A stretch of DNA of 64,000 nt from Ophioderma brevispina (lineage: Eukaryota > Echinodermata > Ophiuroidea > Amphilepidida > Ophiodermatidae): the NCBI GenBank assembly GCA_023653785.1, contig JAMKCH010044239.1, forward strand, positions 54,147-118,146, read 5' to 3'. Both the position numbers and the translations under genes were made by a program. A model generated the notes under the pieces. It ran no database searches. It worked only from the letters and a program-made list of their open reading frames with translations, and had not been told where the DNA came from. Position 1 is the first letter of the stretch; the number at the start of each line of letters is the position of its first letter. Shown in pieces: positions 1 to 12,547 of this stretch.

Positions 1-980
1 AGTAGTTACTGACCATCATGTGTCCTTCCACAAGATCCCTGCATGAGGCTTTATATTTACCCTTAAAGGTAGAAAGATCTTAATCAAAAAGTTTTTTACT
101 TAAAATGAAATAAATTTTCTGTTTGGTCCAGTTTTTAGTAATTTCAAAACCATGAAAATCCCAAAAAATGCTTAATACCTATTTTATGTTTGGTTCCTTA
201 TGCAAACAAAGCCGTTTCGACCTTAGTGACGGATATTTTGCAAAAATGACCGAAATAAAAAAAAAAATGGAAACACTTTGTTTTATACAGAACAGAGAAT
301 CAGGCAGAATACAACCCTCTTTTACCATAGGGGTTGGTTTTAAGGCAAAGTAATGTAATGGCTTGCGAAAACTGGTGAGGTAATTGACCAGTTAAGTATC
401 CGCAAAACCTATTTTGGCCATTTCTCGTTTCTTATTTTTGGATCAAAGTGTCATTTTTTTGATGCACCATATCTCCAGTTTTGTTTCTTTAAATAAAAAT
501 TGCCATTGGCCAGAGTGTTAATTAGGATGATACTCTGCTTATATGAAGTTTTTATTTTTAAAAGTCTAACCCGATTGGAGGTATAGCATTAAACATATAT
601 GAGCGTTGTGAAATTCATTGTAATTTCATATTGGAATATTAATCAAAACATGTATAAATTAGGAAAAAATAAAACGTCCGTACAATTCAAATTTTGTAAT
701 TACTCATAATACGCAAGTTTTTGTTGATAGGTTGTACACTTGGTCAATAGAGAAACGCATCAAAAGTTCTTCAAAATGGCAAACTATTGGTGGCCCATAT
801 TGGATTCTCTCTTTGCATATAATATACTTCAGTGTCGGCGGATTGCACATAATTCCCCACATATAACCTTATATTATGTATGAAAAGACATGAAAAAGTT
901 TTTTTAAATTTTAAGACGTTAGTCTTCCGATCGGATCTTTGTACCTAAGATATAGTAGGGCAAAGAAGAATATAGTGAAA
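1..980. other. AT-rich non-coding stretch upstream of a gypsy-type element
   Basis: No coding region can be supported. The only ORF, at 168-353, has no recognisable domain and is low-complexity in its lysine tract. The missing 5' part of the retroelement that starts near 980 (LTR, gag, protease, first part of integrase) may once have lain here, but I cannot recognise it. Confidence 0.4.
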
Positions 981-1720
981 AGATCTACCAAACAGTTTTC
1001 ACCATGGTAGGCCTTCCAAAACTCATTCAGTCTGATCCAAGGATTCACCTTTCATGTCAGGTTTGTTCCAACAAGTCATGCACCAGTTGGGAATTCAAGG
1101 ACAGTTCTTCACATGACCCACACAGAATCCCAGGGGGTGTGCCCTAGACTGGTACCACAAAACATGAAAACAAATCAAAACTCTTGTTTTGCGAATTGAG
1201 AGGATTGCGATGTGCCGCTTGATGGAGGGAGTTCATCTCATGCTATTTGCTACCAGGGAGGCCTTGTTTTATTACAAGAGTTCTTAGGATTCGTTCCATT
1301 GAGTTGGTGTTTGGCTCACCAAAGTTTCGGGGACCATTTGAACCCGTAATGAAAGTAACGTGGTTTTTGTGAAATGGAGAAAATCCTGACGTGAATTTGT
1401 TTTAGCACCCCCTATTGTGTCTCAATTTGGACACAGGCTCCAAAGAGGTACCACAAGGAAATGCCAAAACAAAAAATCTCAAACGAGACAGGCAAAAACC
1501 CATGAAAACATGGTATGACAAAGATGCGCGGAACAGAGTATTCAAACCACGGGTGACCCCAAAGTATTGGCACTTTTTCCCAATACAAGAGCATCCGTGC
1601 AAGCCAACGTATTCTGGACCATATGAGATTGAGAACAAAAGTAAGGGACCTTGACTATGTGATCAAAAAACCAGGTAGACGTAAATAACAAGTAGACATA
1701 TTCACATTAAATTGCTCAAC
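980..1720 (+). pseudogene. Ty3/gypsy integrase core and C-terminal region, frameshifted (Gmr1-like)
   Basis: Retroelement integrase, which would insert the cDNA into the host genome. Around 1005-1060 the frame reads MVGLPK then IQSDQG, the context of the second catalytic aspartate. Near 1120 remnants of the ESQG glutamate motif are visible. At 1230-1300 there is a match to the conserved stretch with FATREAL and LGFVP. The C-terminal part reads WYDKDARNRVFKP (about 1512-1550), FPIQEHP and YSGPYEIE (about 1580-1635), followed by DLDYVIKKPGRRK (about 1650-1685). The protein is split over several frames and carries stops, so it is non-functional. It lies upstream of the RT, which is the reverse of normal gypsy order. 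The N-terminal zinc-binding part and first catalytic aspartate are not visible. Confidence 0.75.
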
Positions 1721-2164
1721 AGAGATAATGAGAAAGAGAGGTGATATATTAAGCCTGCGTGTGTGTCGCGTGTCATCCAGTGTTAGTGATGAGTGTGAAA
1801 TGATGACATCCTTAGTCAAGTCATGAACAATGCACGACATGTAAAACACAGGAAAACATGATTATGGTGTGGAACATTGCAAAAATTCTGACTACTTTGC
1901 CAATTTAGACAAGAAACTAGGTCTCTACCAGCGACGTCAGCAGGGGAATTGAAAGAATTAATTATGAGTGGGAGAAAAAAACATTTTCCGATGTTGTACC
2001 CTAGTAAAACACATGTCATAAACCAGACATTGATTGGGTTGTGTTTTTTTTTTTAGGGGGGGGACTCCGTTGACATCTAAAGCAAACATACTTTAGGGAT
2101 TGAATCCAATCAAGTTGCAAACATGTCAGAAAATCGATGTGTGTGTGAACTACATGTTAGACAA

Positions 2165-2940
2165 CGGCGGATAGTAGAACAGAGCAGTAGTGAATGGAGC
2201 TCCCCTTGTATTCTGGTTCACAAAACCTGAGGTTTCAGTTCGTTTTGCCACAGTCACACAGTCTCGGAAAAGTCAACCCTCTTTCCAAAACCGCTCATAT
2301 CCGATCCCACGGATTGATGATTGCATCGACTTAGAGTTGGACATGCCCACAATTTGTGAGGCAAATTTGAATTTGTTGAAGGGGTATTGGCAAGTTCCCT
2401 CACTGACCCGTGCCAAGAAATTTCAGCCTTTTGTACGCCCGATGGCCGATACCAATACCAAAGAATGGCATTTGGTCTCAAAAATGACCCCCTCCCCTGC
2501 CCCGACAAAAATTCAACGACCGATTATGGGACAAAGAAGACAGAGTACGTTTTGCAGGACATAGCGCAAAAAGGGAAAATTGGTGAATGCAAACAAGCTC
2601 ATGCGGATGACTATCCTTGTGTAAAGTGAGACCCATGGGAAGAAAATAAGACAGCACAACCCTACTGCTATGACCTAAAAGATACCAATTTTAAAAAATC
2701 AAGATCGGAAGAACACAAGCCAGCCCCAAACGAACAAGACCAACAAAGAAAGCAACGAAACGAACACATATAGAACATACTCCAAATGATGACAGCCAAT
2801 CAATTGTTTGAGAATTATCTAAAGCCGGTTTGACTGTGAATCTGGTGAAAAGTGAATTTTGCCATTTGAAAATGTAACATTACTTAGGGCATGTTGTAGG
2901 ACAAGGGCAAAAACTTAGGCCAATCACTGCAAAAGTCTGT
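2165..2940 (+). pseudogene. Ty3/gypsy reverse transcriptase, degenerate (Gmr1-like)
   Basis: Reverse transcriptase of the same element. Visible blocks in shifting frames are the SPCILVHKP-type entry motif (about 2195-2225), YPIPRIDDCID (about 2298-2330), LLKGYWQVP (about 2375-2400), the TPDGRYQYQRMAFGLKN block (about 2435-2490), and further on HYLGHVVGQG (about 2877-2905) with RPITAK. The catalytic YxDD region that should follow is not legible. The order of blocks and their spacing fit the Ty3/gypsy RT fold. Frame changes and stops are frequent, so this is a dead copy. The integrase remnant lies about 450 bp upstream and the RNase H about 240 bp downstream. Confidence 0.8.
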
Positions 2941-2949
2941 TTGAAGCAA

Positions 2950-3670
2950 TGAGAAGAATATTCCCCAACACCACAAAGCAAAAGAGATCTCATGGGATTC
3001 TTAGGTATGGTCGGGTCGGTATTCCAGAAACAAATAGTCCAAATTTCTCCAGAAAGGAACGAAAACCAGGAAATTGCGGGCCGCTGACCCCCAACAACTG
3101 AAGAAAGAACGCCAAAATTGCCCCATGTATCGGGTAGACCGCAATTGCAAAAGCGGGTGAGGAAACCAGAAAATCAAGTCTATTGTGAATTGCGCCCAGT
3201 TTGATTGCGCCAGGACACTTTCAGAAACAACTTACATTCAGGACTGTCCAGTTGATGCCAAGGGCAGTAGTGAGTGGCTGTGGTGGAGGAGTTCTCATGC
3301 AAGAAGATGATAATGAGTAGATCATCCTGAGTACTTTCTATAAGCAGCCCTGTTTTGACCAACATCAGAAAAAAACATTACTTCAACACACTTGAGGAAC
3401 GCAAGAATGTCGTGCGTGCTACTGTCATGCAAAAGTTGTACACTATTGGTACAACAGTGCACCATATTTAGTGTAACACGGATCCACAATCCGCGACATT
3501 TCACTCACACAAGATGAAAAAACAGAAATCCCAGACCGGAGACTTGTCAGGTGGAGTTAAACTCTAAAAGAATACAAAATCGGGACATAAGAATCATACA
3601 TTCAAAAGGAAAAGAAAAGACAAATGTCTTGGCAGATGCCTTCTCCACGGAGACTGCTACATGTTCTTTG
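2950..3670 (+). pseudogene. Ty3/gypsy connection and RNase H domain, degenerate
   Basis: Follows the RT. The connection segment shows SKRDLMGFLGMVG (about 2975-3015), the usual start of the gypsy thumb/connection region. The RNase H part shows SGCGGGVLMQEDD (about 3270-3310), DQHQK (about 3350-3370), and near the end KEY and HSKGKEKTNVLADAFST (about 3565-3650), the family's terminal motif. Several stops interrupt it. No integrase follows, so the pol order in this element is INT, RT, RH. Confidence 0.75.
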
Positions 3671-3999
3671 TTCAGAACATTTAGTATTACAACTTAGTTG
3701 TAATCTTGACTGAAGGCAAGCAATGCAAGAACAACTATATAAAAAAGTGTTTTAAATTTGCACTGTGTAAAATGTATGTAAAATTAACACAAAATGGCTA
3801 AAGGTTTTACCGAACTATAAAGCCAGGATTTTGGAAATGTTTCATTTCATTAAAATGCTTTTTAAGCGCGGGAGGAATGGTATATGGCTCCATTTTTACG
3901 ATAAACTTTTAAAAATATTATTCTCTCCAATTTTAGTTGAAGAAGAATTCTCACGGGAAAAGTACTTCTGCTCTACTACTAAAAGACGAGAAAGGGGGA

Positions 4000-4870
4000 C
4001 AATCCCCCTAGTTTGGTTTTGCTAAGTGCATTTGTTTAGACTTGCACCCAATAGGGGAAGTGGGGGAGTCCCCAAGGGGTGCCTAACTTCCGGAACTTGT
4101 CTATGTTTCCTCTCGCGATTAAAAACCCCATTGTAAGATCACGGAATTTCCCCATAGAATTTCCCCATATATGGAAGTGATGTGATTTCAGGTCTATGTT
4201 CTATGCATGATGCTGTGTAATGGTCTATTTTTAGACTGGGCAACTTTTGAGTAGTCAGTATATATTTGAGATTTGAGTTAAAGTCTCGCCGTCAGCAGTT
4301 GCACATCAGCTATACAGTCGGTTATAGCCCTAGTTTTATCTACAATAAGGGTTTAGATTTATGCTTCACACAGTACCAGGATTTATTATAGTTTACCCAT
4401 CCATGTGAGCAAGTGCTGTAATTATTCTACTGTCGTCTTTGAAGCCGAAAGTGCTGGAAATCAAAATAGGATCCCTATGGCGGGAACAGATATAAATCGT
4501 GGTGATTATCTTGGAATGATATACGTGCGGAATATTGTGTCTCGAGGCGGACTTATGTAACACTGTCGTCTTCGACAAATCAGACTGGACAAAAGGTTAT
4601 CTTCAAGACCTGAGAAGATTCCAATGGCAATTTCTTACCTGAGGATTTATCAACTTGTGACTTTGCATTGCTGTCATTTTTTGCAAGTTAGTTGCTTGTG
4701 AGGACTATCATCGTTGAACTGCCAAACGCTACTTGTGGAGAATAGTGGACATTCTGTTTTACAATTTAAGGATAATACTTAATATTTTAATTTATGTAAT
4801 ACTGTTTTGGACATACCAAAAATCCTTGCAACCAATTACACATCATTAAATTCTTATATTGTTAAAATTT
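4000..4870 (+). repeat. Candidate 3' LTR of the Gmr1-like element
   Basis: The polypurine run GAAAGGGGGA near 3990 could be the plus-strand primer site. The following 0.87 kb has no ORF. It contains TATA-like sequence at about 4258 just before a G/C-richer start-like segment, and several AATAAT/ATTAAA-like signals toward the end. No second LTR copy lies inside the window to confirm the boundaries, so this call rests on position and composition. Confidence 0.3.
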
Positions 4871-4879
4871 CAGATCACT

Positions 4880-5809
4880 TGTGCAAAGGATCATGTATTT
4901 GTGTGAAAGGTATTTCTGACCTTTCGGCGTCCACGAGGACGTTCCATAACACATGTAACCTGTAATGAGAAGTGTATCTAGCGTGGCGTGGTGTCCGGGA
5001 CCCTTGTACGATTTTAAAGTAGATCCACTGGTCATAATGGAAAATAGGGCGCCCTTAAGATTTTTCAAATTTATATTTTTGACCCCATGCGTTGTAATGC
5101 TCTACTGTACATTAAACCTCGTCTGGAATGATTCAATCCCAAACTCAACACCCTCATGGGTAAACAGAAACGATTATATAATAAGTGATTCCGGAGTCAT
5201 TTTTTTCAGCGACGACGGAAACCATGGTGTTAAACACAAAAAAAACACACTCGGATTTGATTCCACGACCCACATTTGCCCGTTAGGCAGTTCTCTAACA
5301 GCTTTGTGGTTTTAAAATCATAAGTTGACGAGTCTACTGCTAATCATCAAAATAGACTCATTTGGCTAAGTTAACTTACGGGCAAAACTTAAACAGTAGC
5401 CTACAAATTACCTGGAGGTATTAGCCGCTTTTAACGCCCTATCTGTGGTACGGTTATGTAATTTTTATGTGTAACACAATACTCTGTATTCTTCCCCCAA
5501 AATGGCCTCTAAATTTCATATGCCTGAGCAAATTGAATAAATTTCATTTTTTTTGGAAAACTTATAACCACGTGTCGCTTTACGATTTATAGGTTTAAAT
5601 TAATTACCAATCCATTTTATTCTATCTGAGCTAATGTAATATCATGCAATTACTCTCACATTAAACCAGTTAGGCATTTTCAAATGACTGTATGTATATG
5701 CGATGACCTTTTCCCATAAAGAGAAAAATTAGATTGTTGTAATCGGATGGCTAACTTTCATCATGTTTTGTTTATTTATATGCCCATGTTAAGACTTAAG
5801 AAATTATTT
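4880..5809. other. Non-coding, no recognised feature
   Basis: AT-rich, short unrelated ORFs only. I see no coding domain, tandem repeat or terminal inverted repeat. Confidence 0.4.
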
Positions 5810-6665
5810 GCAGGTTGGAGGAGGAGGGTCGTCGGGAGGGTTGCGGTACTTCTGAATACCACCAGGTTCTTGAACTGGTTCCAGCCTGCCTTGCGGAAGT
5901 TCCACCTTTTCACTGGCTTTGTTGGTACAGGCTTAGCAAGGCTCTCCTGAGCGATCAGTATGGTCTGTGTTGGGACTTTGGAAAGCGGTCGAGAACAGTA
6001 CGGTGAATGGGGATGGTGTCCATGTTTGCAAAAGCGAGGTCAGGGTTTGTAGACGTATTCCACCTTCCAGAGTTGAAGGTGTCTGGTTGCTTGGGGTCGT
6101 GCAAAAGTTGTACACCGGATTTGGAGGCCCAGTGCTCTAGGGTAGCTCCATCAGGGTTGGTTTTCCTGTAGCCCCAGGTAATGCTGTGACTGTTAAAGTC
6201 GCCGGCATAAATGCAAGATGCACCATAAGTTGGTAGAGAGTCTGCTTGAAGCCGATGGTTAGGTGGCTTGTAGACATTGGTGACATGAACACCTGCAATT
6301 TTGGTAGTTGCCCATTCCAGGGCGGAGTCTGCAGGTGAGGTTGCAATTTGTTTTCCATTGGGCTGAGTTACTAGCAAAGGTGGCAATCCCGTGGGTAGCG
6401 CTCTTGGTGTGTGCAGCTAGGGTGTAGCCGCAGATGTTCAGAATGGAACTGTCGGTAGCGTGTGTCTCTTGGAGGAGAATCGCAGTGACTTCATGCGTAT
6501 GTGTGAGGTGTTCGATGATGTTTATCTTTGCCCTAGTGAGACCTTCCACGTTTAGTTGGAGCACTGAGATGCCATCTGACTTGACATCTGGTGATGCCTG
6601 CCCTAATAAGGGCACGTGTGTCAGACTGGCATCAGATAGTGTCCTCTGACGGGGCATGATTAAAA
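5810..6665 (-). pseudogene. LINE apurinic endonuclease domain, inverted 5' half (Jockey-like)
   Basis: Exonuclease/endonuclease/phosphatase-type endonuclease of a non-LTR retrotransposon, which nicks target DNA. Reading leftward from the Met at about 6658, LQLNVEGLTRAK is the start motif, LLQETHA follows (about 6460-6480), then YAGDFNSHSITWG (about 6175-6215) with the GDFN catalytic motif, and NPDLAFANMD (about 6020-6050). The domain is in two overlapping frames joined by a frameshift at about 6340-6360. Sequence to about 5810 resembles the linker after the endonuclease. The RT half of a LINE begins at about 7215 on the opposite strand. Confidence 0.85.
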
Positions 6666-6689
6666 TACAGTGAGATAAAAAATACAACA

Positions 6690-7210
6690 GTGAATTAAAA
6701 AGACATACAGTGAATTAAAAAAGACAACAGATGTTAGCGTAGCCTCAATTGATTATCATTCGCCTGAAAATATCAGTTACCGGGGTTCACCACGAGGAGG
6801 TTGATAATCTTGAACCTTGATTGTTGTCATAATTAAAAATTGCGCAGAACGTATTTGACTCACAGGGTCGGTTGCAAAGCGCGGTCAAGCATGGTAATGC
6901 ATGACTGTACACTGTGCAACACACGAGGTGACATCAATGTTTACAAACACAATTTAGCCCCTGAGTCTACTAGCAATGTTAATGTGCGAAGAATATACCA
7001 TACAGTTATAGCATTCAAAGCTATATCACCGCTGATTGAGCGCGAATTATAAAAGCACAAGCCCTGCAGCAGGTGCTCACGATACTGCCAGTGCTTTGTT
7101 CGTTGCCCCGGCGTTGAACTCATATGTCACCTCATTCTAGAGTTCTTTCTCCTCACTAATTCATACCTATAACCAAAGGTGTTAAATTCCCGTAGTATTC
7201 CCCCATTCAT
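6690..7210. other. Spacer between inverted endonuclease and RT halves
   Basis: About 500 bp without a recognisable coding domain. It could be LINE 5' UTR brought inside by inversion or older host DNA separating two independent LINE fragments. Short near-identical runs with GTGAATTAAAAA occur at 6688-6720 next to the endonuclease start codon. Confidence 0.35.
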
Positions 7211-7214
7211 ATCA

Positions 7215-8560
7215 ATTTAATACCCCACCTCAAAGTACTTGTGCTATGAGATTACCTCTGCTATTAGCCAACTAATGAGTGGAAAAGCCAGGGCCCTGAT
7301 AACATACAGCAGAGTTCCTGATTCACTGCGGCCCACGATGTCTAGATTGGCTCCACGGAGTTCTACAACATGTTGCCTTACCAACCAGCCTTACCACCAG
7401 ATCTGGATGGAGCTACTATCATCGTCATGCACTCCCCAAACCAAACAACCCTGTCCGACAACCCTAATACTACGCCCAATATCACTACTGTGTGTCTCCT
7501 TCAAACTCCTTGAGAGGATGATCCTGCCCGGCTGGAGCCCGTCGTCGAACCCCATCGCCTGACTACAAGCAGGATTTCGCCGTGGCCGGAGCACTGTCCC
7601 ATCAGATTGTAAAACGATGAGAAGAAAGAAAAGCGTCCCCTTCCCACTAGTAAAGCTTTGAAAGCCCGTAAGGCAGCGTCATCCTTGGTGGACGGCTTAC
7701 TGCAGTTCATGTGGCACCAGGGGCCTGACACCCAGCTTCTCAGGACCACCCGGATCGTCAGCCTTTTACAATTCATATGTAACAAGCTTGCAACCTATGC
7801 TTTATTCTCAAGACCGTTGATGGGCAGAGTAGTCCGTCTGCGTCGTCCTGAGTAACGGTGTACCAACCAGGACTGTATTGGCTCCCACGCTGGTTCAACT
7901 TGTATATCATCGAGTATACCACCTCACAAAAAAACAACGTCTAGACAATATGGCTACGCCCTCCTCCACTTGACGACACACTGGACAGAAGCTAGAAATC
8001 ACACTTCTACAGATATGGCCCTACTTGCAGCATATCTCAAGATCCTGAGATACTGAGCTGAGCGAAGCCAAGACCACCGTCTGCTCTGCTGCCTTCCCAC
8101 CTCAAAACAACAAAGACGCTCATCGCCAAGCTTCAAATCCCCTCAATGGAGCGCCTCTTCCAAACAATCCTACACCAACCTACTTTGGGAGTGAAGCTTG
8201 ACCGGCATGCTTACTTACCGGCAGTACCTATAGAGTCCGTATGCTAGACATTCAAGACCAGATCAACTCTCTATTACACCTAAGACATAACTACCACCTG
8301 GCAGCATCTCCCCCACGCAAGGAATGGGTCACCCTTAACCGGATTCGCACAGGATCGGTCGCTTCAATAGCAACATTCACCGATGGGGGCTGCGGCCATC
8401 GCCAGCCGGCCAATGTGGTTCTCCATCACAGACTTGCGGATCACTTCTCAATGAGTGCCCTACCTTTTCGTCCGCCGGTGGAATCAGATATCTCAAACCC
8501 CAACCATCAACAGTTAGTTGCTCCAACGTTTACAACACATTGACTGCTGCCTCATCTCTC
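7215..8560 (+). pseudogene. LINE reverse transcriptase and C-terminal region, degenerate (Jockey-like)
   Basis: RT of a non-LTR retrotransposon. It reads ISQLMSGKA (about 7265), then RPISLLCVSFKLLERMIL (about 7468-7522), a block giving AGFRRGRST (about 7568-7595), a VWHQGP region around 7710-7725, QLLRT and LLQFICN (about 7735-7785), YGYA (about 7952) and, near the 3' end, TLNRIRTG (about 8335-8355) and a cysteine-poor remnant of the terminal zinc-knuckle region (8380-8545). The catalytic YADD aspartates are not intact and several hundred residues are missing, so internal deletions are present. The orientation is opposite to the endonuclease half at 5810-6665. Confidence 0.85.
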
Positions 8561-11500
8561 ACAAGAAGAAAATACTCCCTTGCATTTTTCCAAATTCAAA
8601 CTTGGTTCCACTGCCAGAAAAATAGCCAATTCTTTAGTGGGGGACTAAAGTGCACAGATCTCATGTGAGTGTGCAAAATTTGGATAAAACTGTGTATTTT
8701 ACACAATTACTTTATGCATTGATAATCAAAAAAATGATGGAAGCACTTGTCACACCCCCTTCATGGCCCCAGCTCGGAGTTCAAGGTTACACAGGGGTAA
8801 AAAATTAAAAAAAATTCCCAATGTGTGTTGAAAGCACGTCATGATGTTGTCTGGTTACAAGATTTCCAAAAAGGTATAGTAAACACTACTATGGACTATA
8901 GTTTTTGGAATTATGTGGTAAAAACGGTAAAATGGTGTAAAACATATCATTTTGGTTTGTAAACGCGTGTGTCCCAAAAAACGCAACACTTGGTGTCATC
9001 CACAATAAGTTTTTGGGAACAGAAACACACGATTACTTATTCTTTTCATCGCAATGTAAGGTGCAGTGTTAGGCTAACACCCTGAAAAAATCAAGTGATA
9101 GAGTTCAGTAGTTTTTAAGATATGCCCCAACATCCAATGACCCCCACAGACCCTTTGACAAAAAATGAGGACTGGTAACCACAGAACTGACAATGAAGAA
9201 CAGAATGTTCAACTACAATATGATGCAATCACATTTACATGCCCAAATTTCTTCCGAACAACTTTTACTGGTCAAATAACTGCATTTACATAATTATTAT
9301 TTAACGATAATGATATAAACAATTAATTTATTGGTGATAAACACGTTTCAAAAGACGATATAAAACTATTACTAGTCAGAACAAACCCCATTACATCAAT
9401 GATAAATCGGTGGGCTGCAACTTGCTTTGTTACTGAAAACAAGATGTCACATTCTCAACTTATGAAGTAAAACATATGTATTCAACACAAAACTCAATAA
9501 CAATATCAGTATAATTCATTCTGTCATAAAGTTTGGGTTCGATACACCCTTTGAAGTGCCGTCACACAATGATGAATGATTATCTCTAATCCAATACTGC
9601 CTAATTTGGACATAGAGAATTTAAATAAAAATAAATGTCGGCATTTATATATCGCCTTTCAACAATGTAATCAAAGCGCTTTTACATTTATTTCCGCTGC
9701 CACTAGAATATGTCAGCTGCCTTACCATGTCCAAGGCATACTCATGACCTTTGGGCGCGCTCAATGACATATTCCTAACGCTGCTCCCATTTTGCACCTG
9801 GGTGGAGAGAAGCAAGCGGGTGGGGGGGTTTACAAGTGCCTTGCCCAAGTGCAACAACACATTGGCCTCAGGGGGACTCGACCCAAGACCTTGGTCATGA
9901 GGCAGTCTTTGAATCCACTGGACCACATGTGCGCTCAACATTCCTTAATCCATCTTTAAGTGTGTTAAAAATGCATGTTATTAGATGTATACCAAATGGA
10001 AACATTAATATGTTACTATCTGTTGCAGAAGCTGTCTTTAAAAAAGGAAAGGTGGTGGACTTATAGATTCATATTAGTGGTTTCTGGGCCAAAACGTATA
10101 GTGCGTATTTGTAAATTAATAGCACCTCAATTTTGTTAAATGGATTCTGCATGTTACTTGATTCTGGGGTCATATCTAAAAAGATATTACATATACTCTA
10201 ATGAACTTTTCAGGGACATTAACTAACTGTTCCATCGTACCTTAAACACAAAGAATTAGTAGTCACGTGCTTTTATTCAAAAATTAGGACGTCTGTCACC
10301 AAGTGTTGCGGTTTTTTTTGGACACGCGGGTACAGGGGTTAAAAATTAAAAGTTGCTCAAATTTTGTAAAACATGGTTCAAGTTGTTGGTTTCAGTCATA
10401 GAATGAAATATAGGAATAGTTTTGACTTTTTAAGGTTGGTTATTACCAAAATGGCGAATAAAGGTCAACAGCTATTGGCATCTATTGGAATTTATTGACC
10501 TGTGACATATTTGCTGGATATCGTGAAAACTAAGCATACAGAATAAGACTAACTTTTCCTATTTCAATCTTTTAAAGCCACTATCAGTCATTTTCAAATA
10601 AAAATGCCCATATGTCTCTAAATTGCTAGTGTTGGTTCATATCAATACCTTCTTTCTTTGTAAAAAACAGACACTTAGGCGATATTAAAGCGGTTTCTTT
10701 AAGATGCAGTCAAGATGATTCTGGCCCTAAAAAAGTGGATCCCGAATTTTATTGGTAAACAAAGCATTAAAAATCATAATATCTTGACAAATACGGCGTG
10801 TTATGCTTAGCCACTTACAGGGGTCTTTACTACAAACAATTCCAATACAACAGTGCAAAAAAGTTGACTTGTTTTTAATGAAAAATAAGGGGCGCGATTT
10901 GTTGACATCGTGAATAAATCGCTGAGAGTGAATTTTAAGCTAGGGAAACAATGTGCACCAAGTATTACCCGGAACGCAGGCAACTTGAAAACTTTTTACC
11001 CATGTACACCACTAAAATTGTCTTTTTCATTAATATTTTTACAGTTTTTACCCCATAACTCCGAACTATAAGCATATAGATAGTTGTAAAACTATACCTT
11101 TTTTGTAATCCTTGTAACCAGTCCAACATCATGGTAATGTACTTTTCAACACACTCTTAAAACATTGTAAAATGTGGACCCCTTTATATACTTGAAACCC
11201 AAGCTGGGGGTCCTTAAGGGGGGGGGGGGTTGGCAAGTGCTTCCATCAATTTTATGGAGTATCAATGCCCAAAGTAACTGTGAGGAAAAAATTGCACCTT
11301 TTATCGGAAGCGCACATTTTCCTACAGTCCTGCTAATTTGCAATTGGCCCAAAGTAGGAGGAGGAGCGTAAATGTCACCCTGCATAGATGAGACAGTGTG
11401 TTCAGAATTGACCAATGTACACCGACACAAATAGTACATGTCGCTAGTCAAATTATATCGCGCATAATCTACGATTCCATCCACATGGAATCAGTTGCGA

Positions 11501-11960
11501 TTAAGTTTGATCGTGACAAACAGAGATAAAGAAGTATTTTATCCATGACTAGTGAGGAATTTGTTGGCGATGTTGGGATTTTAATTCAAGATAAAACCTT
11601 CACGGAATAAAGCAGGATGATGCGCATTTTGATTTTGGTGCATTTGTAACGCATTGCGGTTTTACTGAGAAAGTGTTTGATTTCTTAGACAAAACTGACT
11701 CGGAGATAGACAATTCATTTTAATGAAATTACAGATTTTAGAAAATCTGCAAGTCGATATTTTCTTTTATAAACTAAACATTTTACAGTAAACTAAACAT
11801 TTTACAGTAAACTAAACATTTTACAGTAAACTTAAACATTTTACAGTTAAATATGGTTTGAAACTGTTTTGACCATCATTTGGTGTGATTTGAAGCACTT
11901 CAATCTTAAAAAAAAAAAACGCATTTGGCATTTTGTTTTTAGGCTATTTAGTGGAAACAA
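8561..11960. other. Non-coding repeat-rich stretch; left part of segmental duplication copy A
   Basis: No gene recognised. From about 9050 to 10330 the DNA matches 44420-45372 in direct orientation with many indels. Shared landmarks include ATGAGG followed by GGTAAACCACA-like sequence and the phrase CACCAAGTGTTG. A stretch at about 8820-8945 matches 11030-11155 in inverted orientation. A 27-bp inverted pair (about 10329-10356 and 10980-11007) suggests a 0.68-kb non-autonomous element. Homopolymer G runs occur at 9820 and 11219. Confidence 0.5.
11763..11850. repeat. Short tandem repeat, about 20-bp unit
   Basis: Four copies of a unit reading AAACATTTTACAGTAAACT, the third-to-fourth junction with one extra T. 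It lies in non-coding DNA of copy A and is absent from the corresponding part of copy B. Confidence 0.85.
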
Positions 11961-11988
11961 AGTTTTCTGGACCTAATCGCATCGTTTA

Positions 11989-12387
11989 TCTACGACCAAT
12001 ATCGTCGCTGGGCGGGGAAAAAAACCGCAATAGTGCATTTGACCTTAAAAGCCCACCTCACATGTACTAAAAACGGTTATATGACAAAACCTCATATGTA
12101 CATTTCGAGAGACACCAAAAAACTGATAATTTGCTGTTTCTGTTGTAATGCCTTGATCAAGAAACGGTTTCCTTTCTAAATATATTTAGGTAATTTTTAC
12201 TCCAATTCTGAAATAAAGTGCCATATGATTTACTATCATAAATAGGCATTGAAATACAAGGGTTGGAAGCCGATGTGACCAAAATGCACATGAGGTTTTA
12301 GCACTGGGGCCCACTTTTTACATGTGGTTTTGCATTTGACCTCTGAAGTTACATATGAGGTCTTTCCCGCCCAGCGACGATATGTAG
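11989..12387. mobile_element. MITE of about 0.4 kb, copy A only
   Basis: Terminal inverted repeats CTAC then ATATCGTCGCTGGGCGGG at the left (11989-12018) and their reverse complement at 12365-12387. The flanks both read TTTAT, a likely 5-bp target duplication. The interior codes for nothing. The equivalent site in copy B (about 48050-48072) lacks the element but keeps two TTTAT motifs around about 7 bp, which resembles an excision footprint. Confidence 0.7.
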
Positions 12388-12547
12388 TTTATATTCTCCT
12401 TCGTATTGAAAATTTATATCAATATGACACCAAATTGGAATCCCTGTTAAAAAGAAAGCGACTTGCTCCGTAAGATTACCCCACTATTTATTTGACAGGG
12501 ATTGTGGGAGCTTGAGGGGTGAGCCGAATTTAAAATATAGGGCGGTA

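Noticed and set aside
7000..7130. Host promoter or first exon near the TATAAA-like ATTATAAAAG
   Set aside because: Lies between two LINE fragments and leads into no recognisable host coding exon.
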